A stretch of DNA of 64,000 bases from Stichopus chloronotus (GCA_021234535.1 CM037830.1:15431116-15495115); one strand, 5' to 3'; numbered from the stretch's first letter, positions 37,212 to 49,350 are shown. The notes: generated by a model not told the origin, from the letters alone. Made by a program: numbers and translations.

Positions 37212-37480
37212 TGGATTCATCGTTCATTCATACTTAGTAAGAATCCTAAATTCACATTGGCCCATTACAGTCATGTGAAGGTGGTTTATCCTTGAATAAC
37301 TCCACGGTAATTGGTGTCCTGTTGTTAATAGAGTTTGCTTTTCTCGGGGTTAGTTTTCAATACAAATGTGTTTATTTACTAACCCAAACTTCTGCCCTTT
37401 TCGTCTTTTTGATCCAAATCTCGCCATGTATGAATAAACGGTGTTAACTAACTCTGCACTTGTGTCTTAACGAATCATGC
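37212..37480. mobile_element. MITE-like element, copy 2
   Basis: GTTCATTCATACTTAGTAAG at the left and ATGTATGAATAAACGG near 37,430 form imperfect inverted ends. The body aligns with copy 1 at 31,205-31,440. The right side runs almost directly into the (AT)n tract at 37,491. Confidence 0.7.
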
Positions 37481-37488
37481 TCAATAGA

Positions 37489-37653
<165 letters not shown>

Positions 37654-37654
37654 G

Positions 37655-38975
37655 CGAGCATTTTGTCTTTCATCTCTGTGGGGAAGATTTATTCATACTT
37701 TTTCGTCATTGAAAGATATTTCTAGGCATCAAAAGAGAATAAATTTTTCACGTCCGTCTCGCATATCTGTAATTTTTTTTTTTTACGAGAAATAATCGAT
37801 TTTTGTCTGAACGGCACTTTCAGAACAGTTCTGGTATATTGCTGATTCAAAACTGATCTTCTGAAGCTCAACGTATCATCCGCACGTTGTGCTGAGGAAT
37901 ATGACTGAGGATTTATGTAATGTATAACAACAGCCTTGAGGTGATATCTCATATTTCTTCTCTCTATCAAAGAGAGGATATTTAACGGCTGCCATCTTCA
38001 TCCGAAAAAGTCCTTCAAACTTCCGTCTACGGTAGATTGTTTTCATATCTGTTTTCAAGTAGTTTTCAGACATGACGTTAATTCATCAGATTGGACTAAC
38101 AGACACCGTTACGAGCTCTGAGTAGACATCGCCAAGTAGAAGTTCTTTGCGCTTGTTTCATCGCAAAATGTAGACTATGTAAAAAAAAAACACGTTGTGC
38201 TCAGTATTACCGATACTGATTACGGGCCCGTACTCGTTCCCCCCTTACCAGTCCACTCATAGCAGGCAGTGCAGTTCGCATGTGAAAGACGAGGAATTCA
38301 AGTAGCCTATCGTAATATCACACATCCCTGTGTTGACGTAGGGTGGTGGTTCATCTTCTTTTGATGGTGGCACACGACACAGGGGAGTGCAAAATTGCCG
38401 TTATTACAACAGGCACGCCGATCGAACTTGATAACTTCGAAGGGGGTTAAAAACTTGAAAGAAAACACGACCGACAGTGGCTGTTTGAGCAGCGGTGGAT
38501 GAGAAACTCCAGTAAGAGTCGGCTTAGGTTTACAAGTTATTATTATAATCCGATGATAACGCACACATCACTGAGAAGTATGCTATTGTAATCATAACTT
38601 CTTGTTAAAAGAACAAATGCTTTCGTGGCACAAGGTTAGTACGATGGTTTGTAATTGCCGTTGATGAGAACTTCTGATCAGTGATAATATGCACTAACGT
38701 TGTAACGTGTACAACTGAGCCCGTGATGATAGTGTAACTTTCATTATGCCCAAACATATTGATTGATGATACTCTTATCCTAAGCCTATGACATTTAATC
38801 GAAGTTGGCTCATTTTCTTCGAGGGGGGGGGGGGGAGGGAAGGGTGGGGCATTAGGAGATTTTCTTCTTTTTGATTATACGAGCTACATAAATATATTTG
38901 AAAACAATTTACGTAAGTCCCAGTGCCATCTCTTTCAAATAATTATACGAGTACGGATCTTCATATGAGATCAAA
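37655..38975. other. non-coding stretch, nothing recognised
   Basis: AT-rich with a G12 run at about 38,823-38,834. No splice-flanked exon seen on either strand. Confidence 0.45.
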
Positions 38976-38977
38976 GA

Positions 38978-39069
38978 ATGTCTCAAGTATTTAAATTTGC
39001 ACAAGAAATTTCCAAAGAGGATTTCACAACATTAGGGATTATTCTGAGTTTCTTCCAGACAGTGAACAG
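38978..39069 (+). CDS. candidate small exon, helical peptide
   Basis: An ATG with A at -3 opens 30 codons plus AG to a good donor (GTGAACAG|GTATTT). The peptide MSQVFKFAQEISKEDFTTLG, then IILSFFQTVN, is amphipathic and slightly resembles the first two helices of death-fold domains (I.KEDF..LG.ILSF), which is only suggestive. An upstream in-frame TGA with a TATGAG just after it means the exon could instead be internal. The next strong acceptor on this strand, at 39,824, would add Arg-Glu and then a stop, making this the penultimate exon of a plus-strand gene, perhaps the one at 31.9-33.8 kb. Phase continuity with 33,769 requires an unseen intermediate exon if the AG at 38,969 is used. Confidence 0.35.
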
Positions 39070-39824
39070 GTATTTTAGACTCTCACTTCTGTTTTGCTTT
39101 CCTTTTCCTTTTAAATGTTGGGAAACATATATGCTAAAACAATTGCAACATCAATTGGTAATATTTAAACAATGGCAGACAAAAGTAACAAATTTTCATT
39201 GCATTAGCTTAAAAGAAAACAACACTTTTTATAACCTAATCTCCTAAGAGGGACACTGTGTATAAAATGGTACTCTCCCACTGTACGGTATGACAACCTT
39301 GGTAATAGATACCCTCTCCCTCACATATTAAATATGATCAAACTGGACCACAAATAGAATAATGAGCCAAACCATGGTAATAATTCATGAATGACAGTTC
39401 AACTCTTTGGAATCGGTTTAAGGGGAGAAAATGAAAAATAGGACTAAATTTCAGAATGCATCTGCGTCATATTTATTGTTGGTATATACAAACAAAAATT
39501 TACTGAACATGAATATGAAAAAAACATTGTGGGTGAGATCTTTCACAAAAATGTACTTCTAAATCAACATTCAATAAATCACAATTCTCTAGTACAGTTC
39601 ATCTAACAAAGAAAAACAAAAACAAAACAACTGTGCATACAACCATGACAATGCAGGTACTCATCTAAAACTATGACATGTATACTGACCCTCCCACCAT
39701 GTGAAGTGTGCTAATGACATCATACCAGTTGGAAACGACTCAGTGTTTCGTGCAGAGTTTTAAAATCTAGAAACAATGAAATCCTCATTTTAAACATGTT
39801 TTATTTTTTTCCTTTTCTTTGCAG

Positions 39825-39831
39825 AGAATGA
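39825..39831 (+). CDS. possible terminal coding end after a very strong acceptor
   Basis: TTTTATTTTTTTCCTTTTCTTTGCAG (39,799-39,824) is one of the best pyrimidine tracts and acceptors in the window. Joined to the exon ending at 39,069, the frame reads Arg, Glu and stop (39,829-39,831), so the rest would be 3' UTR. An AATAAA at 40,344-40,349 could serve as poly(A) signal. This depends entirely on the previous exon call. Confidence 0.25.
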
Positions 39832-39834
39832 ATA

Positions 39835-42220
39835 GCCTTACGTTTACTTCACTGATTATCTCTGCAGGATATTATCATTCAAAGCTTCTCACCTCGATAA
39901 TCACAGGCTTGTAAGGACCACATATTCCAATGACGCTAAAACGATTCAATGACTCTACCTCTTTGCACCTTTACATGTGATGTGATGAATATCAAGCAGT
40001 AACGTGTCTGATAGTGGTGATACATTATAAGCCGTATAATCATGTATAATGCCATAGCCTAACGCAACAGATACCTTGGCTGTGATATTTAACGACTCAC
40101 AGTATTTGTTCTTTCATGAGATGTGTTGAAACTTCAGTTACTTTTATTTATCAGTGTTCACAGAACAGACTTCCTCTTTTTGTTCCCAAAAATCAGTCTT
40201 TCAGAAATCAATATTGTTGCTGCAAAAAAAACAAAAACACACACACACGCATACACACACAAAGGAAAACTCGAAAAAAAAGTAAAAGATTCACTCGTTC
40301 AATGACAGTGGCATTTTTTTTTTTAGCTGAGCCTGCAGCTAAAAATAAAAATTGTTTCACTGGCAAACTAATTAGCATACACACAATCTGGGGCTTTTAG
40401 ATGAACCACATCAAGAATCTGGACGAGACTCTTTTCTGAGCGTAAAAACAACTCGACGTGAAGAAAAATGAAGAGTTTTGACTGATGATGTATTCAAAAG
40501 ACTTGAAGTACTGTCAGAATCCTAGCAATGCTTCTAAAAGCCAAAACAAGGGAGACATCACGATACAACAAAATCATTCCGGAGGCGCCTTCGGAATACT
40601 CAACAAATCTGAGAGGGCAAGATCAGGTCAGATTTGAGGACCACCTGCTGCAGGGCACAAAGAAAAAAAAAATAGCTGTTGCTTTAATTTGAATAAAAAT
40701 GGAGAAAATCTTTGAAAGCCCTATGCACCAGTTACGATATGCTGGGCAAAACACTAAGTAAGAAAAAGCTTTATGTGAGGATTACTTTGATGGTATGATT
40801 CTACAAACCAAGAAGAGAAATAGAGGGGAGTCAATGAGAGAGAATATTTAGGACAAATGTGCTGATCGAACCGTACCTCCAGCAGTATTTCTTTGTTGTC
40901 CCATTCCCTCCCTTGAGACATTAATGGGAACTGCTGTCAAGTTTGTGATGTTTGTTCAAAAATATCAGCTTTTCAATGAAACGAAAGAATGTAAAGATTT
41001 AAATAAGGCCCGTCCAACTTGTCTTTGCAGTGATCCAACATTATCTGTTTGTCATTACGAAGTACCTCCATCAGTAAAGTCGTCCCATAAAAGATCTGAT
41101 GCTCTGGAAAAACGAATTAAAAGAATGGTCCAGCACTCCAGCCACAACTTTGATAGCTTAAAGAGTGGGCTAAGTAAGTCTGACCATTATAGTGAAACTT
41201 CCATTCAAATTCCCATGTGTGCAGTCCTGAGATATGAGCAGTTGAAGTTGGCCACATTTGTTACCAAAAGTAAACTTGAAGCAAGCAGGAGTGATGTCAT
41301 CTCCCCACATTGATACAGCATTTTATGTTTTTCTTCTTTACTTTATACCAACTTTACTACTTCAATATCTAGTGCTGTGATGTAAACGAATGAGGTGTGT
41401 AGGAGTTTCGTGACATTCACATAACCAGCACTTAAGGTGACCACCTATTGATTTTAAGATCAAAATAATAAATTCGATAACACAGACAACAAAAGACTCT
41501 CCAGCAATGTGAGAAGATGCATGTCACTCGTGCTTGCTTCAAGTTCACAGTTGGTGGAAAAGGGGGTAACTTCAAGTGATGATATCTCTCGAATCACACA
41601 TGGGAACTGAATAGAAGTTTCACCAGAATACTTAGATGAATTTACTCAAAGCTAAATTTGTGGCTGGACCATCCTTTTAAACCTATGAATCAAATTTAGT
41701 GCTGAGTGGCCTTCGACAAGAATACTGAATTACAAAAACACCAACATTAAAAGTGCTCAGTTTCCAGCTGTTTGAAAAGTTAATGAGTATGACACAGGGA
41801 GTAAAACTACCCACAGAAAGCAAAATGGTAAAACACAAAGTAGTTCACAAAGAGGAATAAACTTAAGAAACTTTTTGTGGTCCACAGCTGATCCAGCAGC
41901 TATATGTTGCAATACTGTTAATAATATGAGCTACTATACTGTAGGTCAAAATAACAATGTGGATCAAAACATTTAGATCAAACCATGCTTCTTGATCAGG
42001 TACAGTATACTATTAAAGTAGCAACTTTACTTTGATGGCTTCATAGTCAATGTTTTAAAAGATTTCTAGCGGCATTTGATTGCTTTTTTCAGCTTTCGGA
42101 TTTGGCAAATGCAACTTGTCATTCCACCAAACTATTGATGGACAATTTTGCAATGTATTGATGTTGCTCCCTGTATCAACTTGGCAAAGCTCTAGTATGG
42201 TTTCAGTTCCTTTGCAGGTT
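39835..42220. other. presumed 3' UTR or intergenic, includes a 129-codon plus frame
   Basis: The frame at 40,924-41,313 (MGTAVKFVMFVQKYQLFNET...) is 129 codons long. A frame of that length is expected about once by chance in this much AT-rich six-frame sequence, and it has no recognisable domain or splice context, so I do not call it a gene. A CA repeat lies at 40,235-40,261. Confidence 0.4.
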
Positions 42221-42224
42221 AATA

Positions 42225-42490
42225 GCTCCTGGCATTTTCCCCCGCTATACTGTAGCTGCCTCAGTTTCCCTTTAGCTTCAGCTACTGCCATTCCCTCGTA
42301 GCTTTCCCTCTGACATTTTTCCGTCCCTAGCTGTAACTGCTGCCATTTCCCCCTAGCTTTAGCTGCTGAAATCTTCTCCTAGCTGTAGTTGATGGCATTT
42401 TACTTTAGCTGTAATTTGCAGCTAGCATTTCCCCAAGCCTTATAGCTGCAGCCACGTCAGCTTAGATGTAGCTGCTGGCTATCCTCTGGC
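42225..42490. repeat. degenerate minisatellite, unit about 37 bp (TAGCTGTAGCTGCTGCCATT)
   Basis: About seven imperfect copies of TAGCTGTA.CTGCTGCCATTTCCCC: for example CTAGCTGTAACTGCTGCC, CTAGCTTTAGCTGCTGAAAT, CTAGCTGTAGTTGATGGCAT and TTATAGCTGCAGCCACG. Flanking sequence is ordinary. No function is evident. Confidence 0.75.
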
Positions 42491-42499
42491 TATTTTGCT

Positions 42500-45400
42500 T
42501 GCCAGCCATTTGGTTGTTGCATCATTTCATTCCGTTAATTTAATTACAATTGATGCTGGATGATGAGAGGAAGAGTTTCCAAAAATGAGGAAACCAACTT
42601 ACAGGTTGACATCTCATTCCAGAAGGAGATGCTGTAAACAGAGAGCATAATTCGTCAAGAGAGACATTGACCCTTTTGTTTCTAAACTTGCCACAAATTG
42701 GATTTATTTATTAAAAATTCACAAGTCCCACTGAGTGACATGACTTGTCCTCCTCATTCATCCTTTGAGCAATAAAAAAACACGGCAACATGCTGGGAGT
42801 GTGCTTGGTCACTATTGGTGGCAATTTAATATTTGTAATGCATGGTACTAACCTTCTGTCACCATAGGCAAAGAAATTGAAGGCAAATCAATAATGCAAA
42901 ACCTCTGGAAATAGCACAGTATGCTACAATATTGCACATTGGTATCCCTTCACCCTTTGCCCCCCCCCCCCCATCTAACTCCCACTGCCTCAAATGTAAA
43001 ATATATTAACTGATTGTAGAAATAATATACATGAGCAAAATTTAATCATAATGGCAACAAAACATGGCAGGCCAGTCAACATATAATTAACTCTCATTAC
43101 AAAAAGAAAATGTAATCTAAAAAATCTATCAAAATGGAATTTTTGATGTTCTTGCATTTTTTGTTGTCTCATCCAGATGGAGAGAATTCTGAAATTATCA
43201 CCAGAAACAAAGGGGACATCAAAATGTCAATGTTTTTTTTTTTTTTCAGATCTTGCACCCAACATCAGTGTGAATTAATAGCATCTCCACGTGACCTGAA
43301 ACAAAAGAGAACAGAGAAAAAAAATAATGATTTAACTGTCTTCCAGCACCTAACAGTAAATTTACAGTACTAACTTTAAGAGATTCCCTCTGACAATATA
43401 CCATTCAAGATAATGGGTGAGGGAAGTTGTGAAGTCTAGTCTCACTTGATATGCTGTTGTGTGGCCTGAGGGGGAGACTCCTTAATAGATGTTGCTGGGA
43501 AGTAGGAGAGACCTATTTTCCCTTTGATGTTTCAAGGCACTTTTGTCTTGAAATGTCTACATGCATTCTTTTTATACTTTTATGGGATAATTTCTTCTTG
43601 AAACTGTGCAAAACCTACACGTTGCCTTAAAGATACTCTGCAGTCAGATCCGTGTTACAAGTAGCAGATGTGTGGACTCTGTAAGACAGTATCATGTTCT
43701 GCCAAAGGTCAGATGGTCTCTGCATTCTGCTTTACTGCATGAAGAGGTACAAGTACAGTTGCAACATCAGTACCAGGTAGGACATTTGCAGAGTTACATC
43801 AAGCACACCCTCAGCTATAAATCGCCATATCTCTTCTCCACAATAACAATCACTTTGCATGTTTCATGAAAACTTGTGGAATTTCATATTTGTAATGTTG
43901 ATTTGTCCTATCAAAATAAGGATGTCTGTTTGTAAACTGCTTGGGTCTCTGTACACACACCTCATAAAGAAGACCAAAAGTATTTTAATCTATGAGGACA
44001 TTAAATAATAAGCCACATATCAATGAGGAAAAGTTCATTTTATGACTGCATGAGTGAATTTCACAGGAGTTTCTTCACGTGCAAAAACCATTCTACACTT
44101 CAAACAAAGTGATTCAAAAACTTTGAAAGCAAGAAGACATATTTCTTTTATCCAACCACTTGGCACAAAAAAAAAATGAAAATTGATTTACTGTATGCAT
44201 GATTAATTTCTGTTTTGTTTTTCAACTTTCATATTGTTTCCATTTTGACAAAATATGTTAAACTGGGTGTGTTACATGCCATTCTTAATAAACGTGGACA
44301 ACATGCGCACCGCTTTGCAGCTGCTCTGTTGGATTAAATTACTGAGTTTTCAATTACTTTTGTTTTAATTAGGGTAAGTAGTAATTTCTCTGAGCTGCAA
44401 GCAGAAGACCAAGGTGAAAGCGATTCCACTTTTGATTACTTGACACTGGCGATAAATTTCTAATTTCCGTCAGCCCCAAACAGCGTCACTTCGCCAGGGG
44501 AGGATAGTGGTACATTTACAGCAGTCAAGGTTTTTGGGGTTCATGAGCAAAAGAAAATTCTGCGAACTTGGATACAAATGAAGGGAATAAGAGATGACAG
44601 AAAGCAAATAATTACATGGATTTATCCAAGCTTCCAAAGGACAAAGCCTACTGTATGATAAAGGGAATTCAGAGTAATCTTTCAAGAAAAGAAGTGACAG
44701 CCCACGAATGACTTGTCAGGGAAAGTATGACAGAGGGGACGATTAAAGAAGTCATTTTTTACTGTCTAGAAGACTTAATATACAGTATTATTAGAATATG
44801 AGGGACAGAGCTGTAGTTCACACACAATGGTACACTGCAATGTAGATATCCCCAATGGGAGAGACAGGTACACTTCATTCATCCACGCAGCATCTTTCTC
44901 TTGGTCTATCCTGCTTCCATAGGTTTGACATGTGCTGCAAATACAACCCTTACAGTAGTCAGTGACCATTTCACTATGACTACAAAATCCTAGGTTGGCA
45001 ATTATGCAACAAAAAACAGTCCTCAGGCTTGCCATTTACTTCAAAGTACAATCTATGGGTTTGCAATGCTATAAAACATGATAATGGATGTAGGGTCATT
45101 TGCTAGAAATACAATCTCTTAGGTTTCATTAGGTTTGTCATTTTCTACGATGTTCTCTGGGATCCAAAATTGTACGTACAATAAACTTCTATGCTGTTGA
45201 GAAGCACAACAAGAGACAAATATATCACCCTTTCAGAAAAGTAAACGAAAAATGTTTTACCTAATAAAGGCTTTCAGTAATCTGTCTATAAACTGTGTTT
45301 CTATTGTGCACCTCATGTGTGAGTGCTTGTGGATAATGAAATGACTGCAAAAACTGAGTTTTTCAACACAAATGAGTCCAAATTTCCAGTCTGGTTTCTG

Positions 45401-45970
45401 AAACAATTTTATTGGCTATCATTGATTGGATATATGATGAACAAGTGATGAAGTTCAAACATTCTCTTCAAAACAGTCCTTGAACAAAGAACACTGTTAA
45501 CACCAAATGGCATAAAATATCTCATCTCTGTATTTTATCACACATACAATAAAATAAATATTCTGATCAAGTGATACTGTAAAGAAAGGCCGGTACCACT
45601 TCTTAACAATTGGAGGGGTAAAATGTCTGAAAAAAAATCTTATTATGTGTAGTAGGGACACTTTTTGTAAAAAAGGCCACCATATATCTAAAAGTCTGCA
45701 GTGTCGAGCCTGTGGAGTATTGTTCCGCGCAAAGGAAAAATCACATGCCACATGTATTTCATCAAAGAACACATACAGTGTGTCTACTGTTGAATAATTA
45801 TATGCCAACAGATTTCCAGTGAACATGTGTACTGGACTAAAATACTCTGAGACAAATGTACTGAGCATGCAGTGTGCATTATCCGGGCAAACAAAAGCCA
45901 TTGCCAGCTTCATACAGTACTTACAGCCTAGTAAAATCATTTCCATCTGTGCACAGGAGCCTGGTGATGA
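42500..45970. other. intergenic or 3' UTR of the minus-strand candidate gene
   Basis: No exon called. A minus-strand frame of 158 codons (45,497-45,973) starts immediately after the stop of the terminal exon at 45,975 and is probably untranslated. A C13 run lies at 42,960-42,972. A minus-strand AATAAA (TTTATT on plus, about 45,409) could end the transcript. Confidence 0.4.
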
Positions 45971-45974
45971 CATC

Positions 45975-46098
45975 TCAGTCTAGATCTAGATCGCTGTCAT
46001 CACTCTCCTTGCCTCTTCCCTCATCTCCTCCTCCTCCTCCTCCTCCTGAGCCACCCCTGACTATCTTCTCTTCTAGCTTGTTTGGCAATAGTCCATGT
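45975..46098 (-). CDS. terminal exon with acidic Gly-rich C-terminus, unknown protein
   Basis: Read on the minus strand, ATATTTCCTGTGCAG is a good acceptor. The frame entered with one base encodes HGLLPNKLEEKIVRGGSG, a run of Gly from GGA repeats, then DEGRGKESDDSDLDLD and a TGA stop. A charged, low-complexity acidic tail ending in alternating D/L is typical of real C-termini and unlikely as noise in AT-rich DNA. The exon needs two bases from the previous exon. The protein is not recognised. A second terminal exon of the same strand lies upstream at 46,882, so these are alternative last exons or belong to two genes. Confidence 0.55.
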
Positions 46099-46880
46099 CT
46101 GCACAGGAAATATTGAGATATGAGATGACATGCACATGTTTGGAATGATGCTTTCCGATGAATGTTGCCCAAAAATGAACGTGACAAAGGCAGTTTTCCA
46201 CTGTTAATGAAAATGCACTTAAAACCAAATATCGATGCATGTTTTTTAATTAATGTGTGACTTGATTAAATTGAGCGAGCTGAAAACCCTGTAAACAATG
46301 CCTCGTACAGCTATATGTCGGTGAGACGAAACTGCAACGAGTTCTCCAGGAAACCGCATCGAAAGAAGATAGGAAAAAAAAGAGAACCACATGTTTGGAA
46401 ATTACCGGCGAACAGGAAATGTAACTTACAAGTAATATACACTGACCACATGAAACCATTCACAGAAATTTTAAAAATGTAATTACGGATTGATGAATGG
46501 TGTCACTTGCAAAGTGCAAAATGACGCCCACTTCAAGCTATACATGCTAATTTCAATAACATACTGAAAAGTTCATGAAAGGTCTTACAAGAAACACCGT
46601 TTTGTTTCACAGTTTCAAACATGTAAACTCCTTAAAGGTAGTTTACCCTTTGTGTAAACTAATTAAAGCCTTCAAAAAGAAAAAAAAGAAGCAAAACCGT
46701 AAAGTGACCCCTGTAGCAATGTAAACAGAGAAACATCTCTAAGTGACAAATTGTTTGGACTCTGCAGCTTATAAAAAGATTTCAGAGGGCAATATATTCT
46801 TTGTGCTTCCGTCCCATCCCGGTGGTGTGATATTGGGTCAGCATTTTGACACAAAACAAACGTGACGCAAACCGTGCTGT

Positions 46881-46886
46881 TTTATT
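46881..46886 (-). terminator. poly(A) signal AATAAA overlapping a stop codon
   Basis: AATAAA on the minus strand contains the TAA of the terminal exon, with GT-rich sequence 10-30 bases downstream. It would give a transcript with almost no 3' UTR. Confidence 0.4.
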
Positions 46887-46985
46887 GACCGCTGCGTGCA
46901 ATGACGACCATCGTAAACTGACAAGGAATGTCCCTAATGAGACCAGAGGCCATCATTACTGTCATCGGGAGCTGTACATCTCCAA
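46882..46985 (-). CDS. terminal exon whose stop codon overlaps the poly(A) signal
   Basis: The minus strand gives CATTTCTTTGTCTTCACCTCAG, an excellent pyrimidine tract and acceptor. The frame entered with two bases encodes GDVQLPMTVMMASGLIRDIP then CQFTMVVIARSGQ and a TAA stop. The stop is inside AATAAAA (46,881-46,886), and a T/G-rich stretch (TTTGCGTCACGTTTGTTTTG) follows, as expected of a cleavage site, so coding sequence may run almost to the poly(A) site. The peptide is hydrophobic with balanced composition and GC content above the flanks. Its entry phase differs from that of the exon at 45,975, so the two cannot share the same upstream donor. The family is not recognised. Confidence 0.5.
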
Positions 46986-47370
46986 CTGAGGTGAAGACAA
47001 AGAAATGGGGGGGAGGCGTTTTAAATCCCACGGTGGACAGGATTTGAAGGACAACTGCAGTATTAAGCAAGTGTTGTGACCAAAAATTGAACCAACAGTC
47101 TTGAGATGTATGGATTAAGCCTCTGGGATCTGACATATATCTGTTTGCCACTAATTACATTTTTTTGAGTGGCATAGTCAAGCTCATTTCTTCGCAAGTC
47201 CTTGTAATGCAATTTGGTCTCTCTATTTAACAGTATACAAGATTGTGGGTAAACTTTAAGATACTACTGTCAACCTTGATGCAGTGTGACCAACTGAATA
47301 TGAAAAAACTCAACTTGGACTTCATGACCTACTTTTGCTTCGGTCATCAGTATCCTTGCAGTCAGCTCAC

Positions 47371-47412
47371 AAGTTTCTCCATCCTACAAGCTGAATGACA
47401 GAGTATTGCCCA
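47371..47412 (-). CDS. weak candidate exon
   Basis: Between an AG (TAATTCAG) and a donor (GAAACTT|GTGAGC), the minus strand reads GQYSVIQLVGWRN with one base before and two after. These phases would join the exon at 50,445 to the terminal exon at 45,975. A better acceptor 12 bases upstream (TTCATTTTAATACAG) would instead give a phase 0 exon reading VVIQWAILCHSACRMEKL. Only one, or neither, can be right, and the donor has T at -1. Confidence 0.18.
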
Positions 47413-47419
47413 CTGAATT

Positions 47420-48515
47420 ACTACCTGTATTAAAATGAACAGGCCTTAATTCAGTAGCTGTGCACAGGAACAGTTCTTATAACGGATGACATGCATGCAC
47501 CTACTTTAGAGGTATAGTACAAAGGAGGGGGGGGGGGGAATCATGGTCATATATGATAACGGTTTAAGTGACCATGGAAACACCATGGGGCACTGAAATT
47601 ACTAAAATTGTTACTCATTCAAACTGACTGAACTCTGACCGGTCACATACACATAAAACTGACAACTATTAACGATGTTACACTGGTGAAATTGACAAAG
47701 GCCGGTCACCTTTCGTAAGCGTATACAGTATGACCTGCCCCTTTTACCCATCGATTCTATGGCAGTTAGTTCAAGCCTTTACTTTGGGATGTTTAAATTG
47801 ACTTTTGATTACATAATTGATGTAATCTTCACATCAACTAAGGGTCAATTGATATACTGAAATGTCTGATGAGTTTAACACAGCACAGAGTATATTGTAC
47901 AGTAGTAGGCCTGCCTTCTCAACTTTTGTTGCAAATCAAACAGCTGTCCGAATTAAAGGGGCTCATTGAGTTGAATTATTATTTATTTTTGTCATGAGTT
48001 TGAAGGACACCATTGCATACCAATACATCTAATTAGTCCAGGGGCAGAGGGGACACACATTATTTTTTATTTAATTGATTTAAAACCATCAATAAGTTGA
48101 TTCTATATGATTTCAGGGGAAATTCTTTGGAGGAATAATCTCCAAACTGTATCCCAGAAAACTTATACCTAGCAAAAAAGGGGTATTACCCCCCCTTCTA
48201 ATTTCATAAGGGGGATTTGTCTCCCCCTATCATTTGCAGAAACCCTGGCTATACACTGTCTTATCAGTGAACACTATATTCAACCAGCAATATTTACACT
48301 ATCCATTAGTGAATAAATTTCACTCAGGTATGTATAAGCCAAACTGCTACTGAAGTGCAATCACTCTGTGACAAGGAAAGACTAAATCTCTTTTCATAGA
48401 CGACCATGTTTGACTGCTGAAGAGGTGTATCAAATCATGTTCAACTATAAAAGGCAAACGATGAAGAGGCAATTTGACAAAAAGCCCTAAAGTTGGCTTT
48501 TTTGTTGAAGCTCAA
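47420..48515. other. presumed intron or intergenic sequence
   Basis: No exon called. It includes a G10 run at about 47,525 and a single MITE arm (AAAGGGGCTCATTGAGTTGA) at about 47,957. Confidence 0.4.
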
Positions 48516-48545
48516 CCTTGGCCTACAATCTTGGACAAAATCGTT

Positions 48546-48735
48546 GGGACACTTTGTCGTACGTTGCAAATGTACTGTCATACCAGATTTTTAGGTTAGA
48601 GGATAACATGAAACCCTGCACCCATTTCCAATGTTGCGCTATATAGGAGCAAATGCACACTTTGAACAGTAATCCTATATAGCCAACATTGAAAAGGGGA
48701 GTGTGGTGTGACGAGGCATTTTGCCCAAGGTGTCT
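48546..48735. repeat. direct repeat copy 1 with foldback hairpin
   Basis: Starts GGGACACTTTGTCGTACGTT. It holds a near-perfect hairpin: CCAATGTTGCGCTATATAGG (48,628-48,647) pairs with CCTATATAGCCAACATTG (48,674-48,691) around a loop of about 25 bases. The same layout occurs in copy 2. Confidence 0.85.
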
Positions 48736-49178
48736 GAGTTTTTTGCGAGCAATTTTGGAGAGAACTGTCGAAAGAAAATCGCACATTTTTCGACAAGGTG
48801 CATCACAAAAATAATTTATTGAGACTAATGGGTCTGGGAGTTGCCACATTAAAGTATTCTGAATTTGGCTATGAACATATTGGCAGTTTAATTTTTATTT
48901 GGGGGTATATTTGTGTATGTTTTTTTGAAAAAGAGTGATCATGAACGAATAGACTGTTTCATGGTTTTGTATGCGGACAGAAATAGTTGCGTTTAGAAAT
49001 AACATTGATGGGCAGCTGTTGCATTGCAAGAGGAGTGTCACTCCAATTTTGGGATGGTGATAGGAAGCCCAATTATAAGATATCATGAAATAGTACCACG
49101 TTCTACCAACTCACTGTATGTAAAAGTCAGAACTGTCGATTCAGCTTGATACTAAAATAATGGTTTAATGGTAATAAT

Positions 49179-49350
49179 GGGACACTTTGTCGTACGTTGC
49201 AAATGTACAGTTATACCAAATTTTTAGGTTAGAGGATAACATGAAACCCCACGCCCCTTTCAAATGTTGCACTATAGGAGTGAATGTACACTTTGAACAG
49301 TAATCTTATAGCCAACATTGAAAGGGGGATCAGGATGTCCCAAGGTATTT
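49179..49350. repeat. direct repeat copy 2 with foldback hairpin
   Basis: Matches copy 1 at roughly 85-90% by eye (GGGACACTTTGTCGTACGTT ... TTAGGTTAGAGGATAACATG ... TTTGAACAGTAATC). Arms CCCCTTTCAAATGTTG and CCAACATTGAAAGGGG form the hairpin. It continues into the right terminal inverted repeat. Confidence 0.85.

Noticed and set aside
40924..41313. 129-codon plus frame
   Set aside because: About one frame this long is expected by chance in the window. No splice context or recognisable motif.
45497..45973. 158-codon minus frame, the longest in the window
   Set aside because: It begins two bases after the stop of a better-supported terminal exon. It has no domain, its composition is like translated AT-rich non-coding DNA, and the length is only modestly above chance. 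An internal AG/GTAAGT pair near 45,925-45,950 is probably coincidental.
48523..48849. 108-codon minus frame as a transposase
   Set aside because: It overlaps the hairpin module of the inverted-repeat element and shows no DDE or helix-turn-helix pattern.
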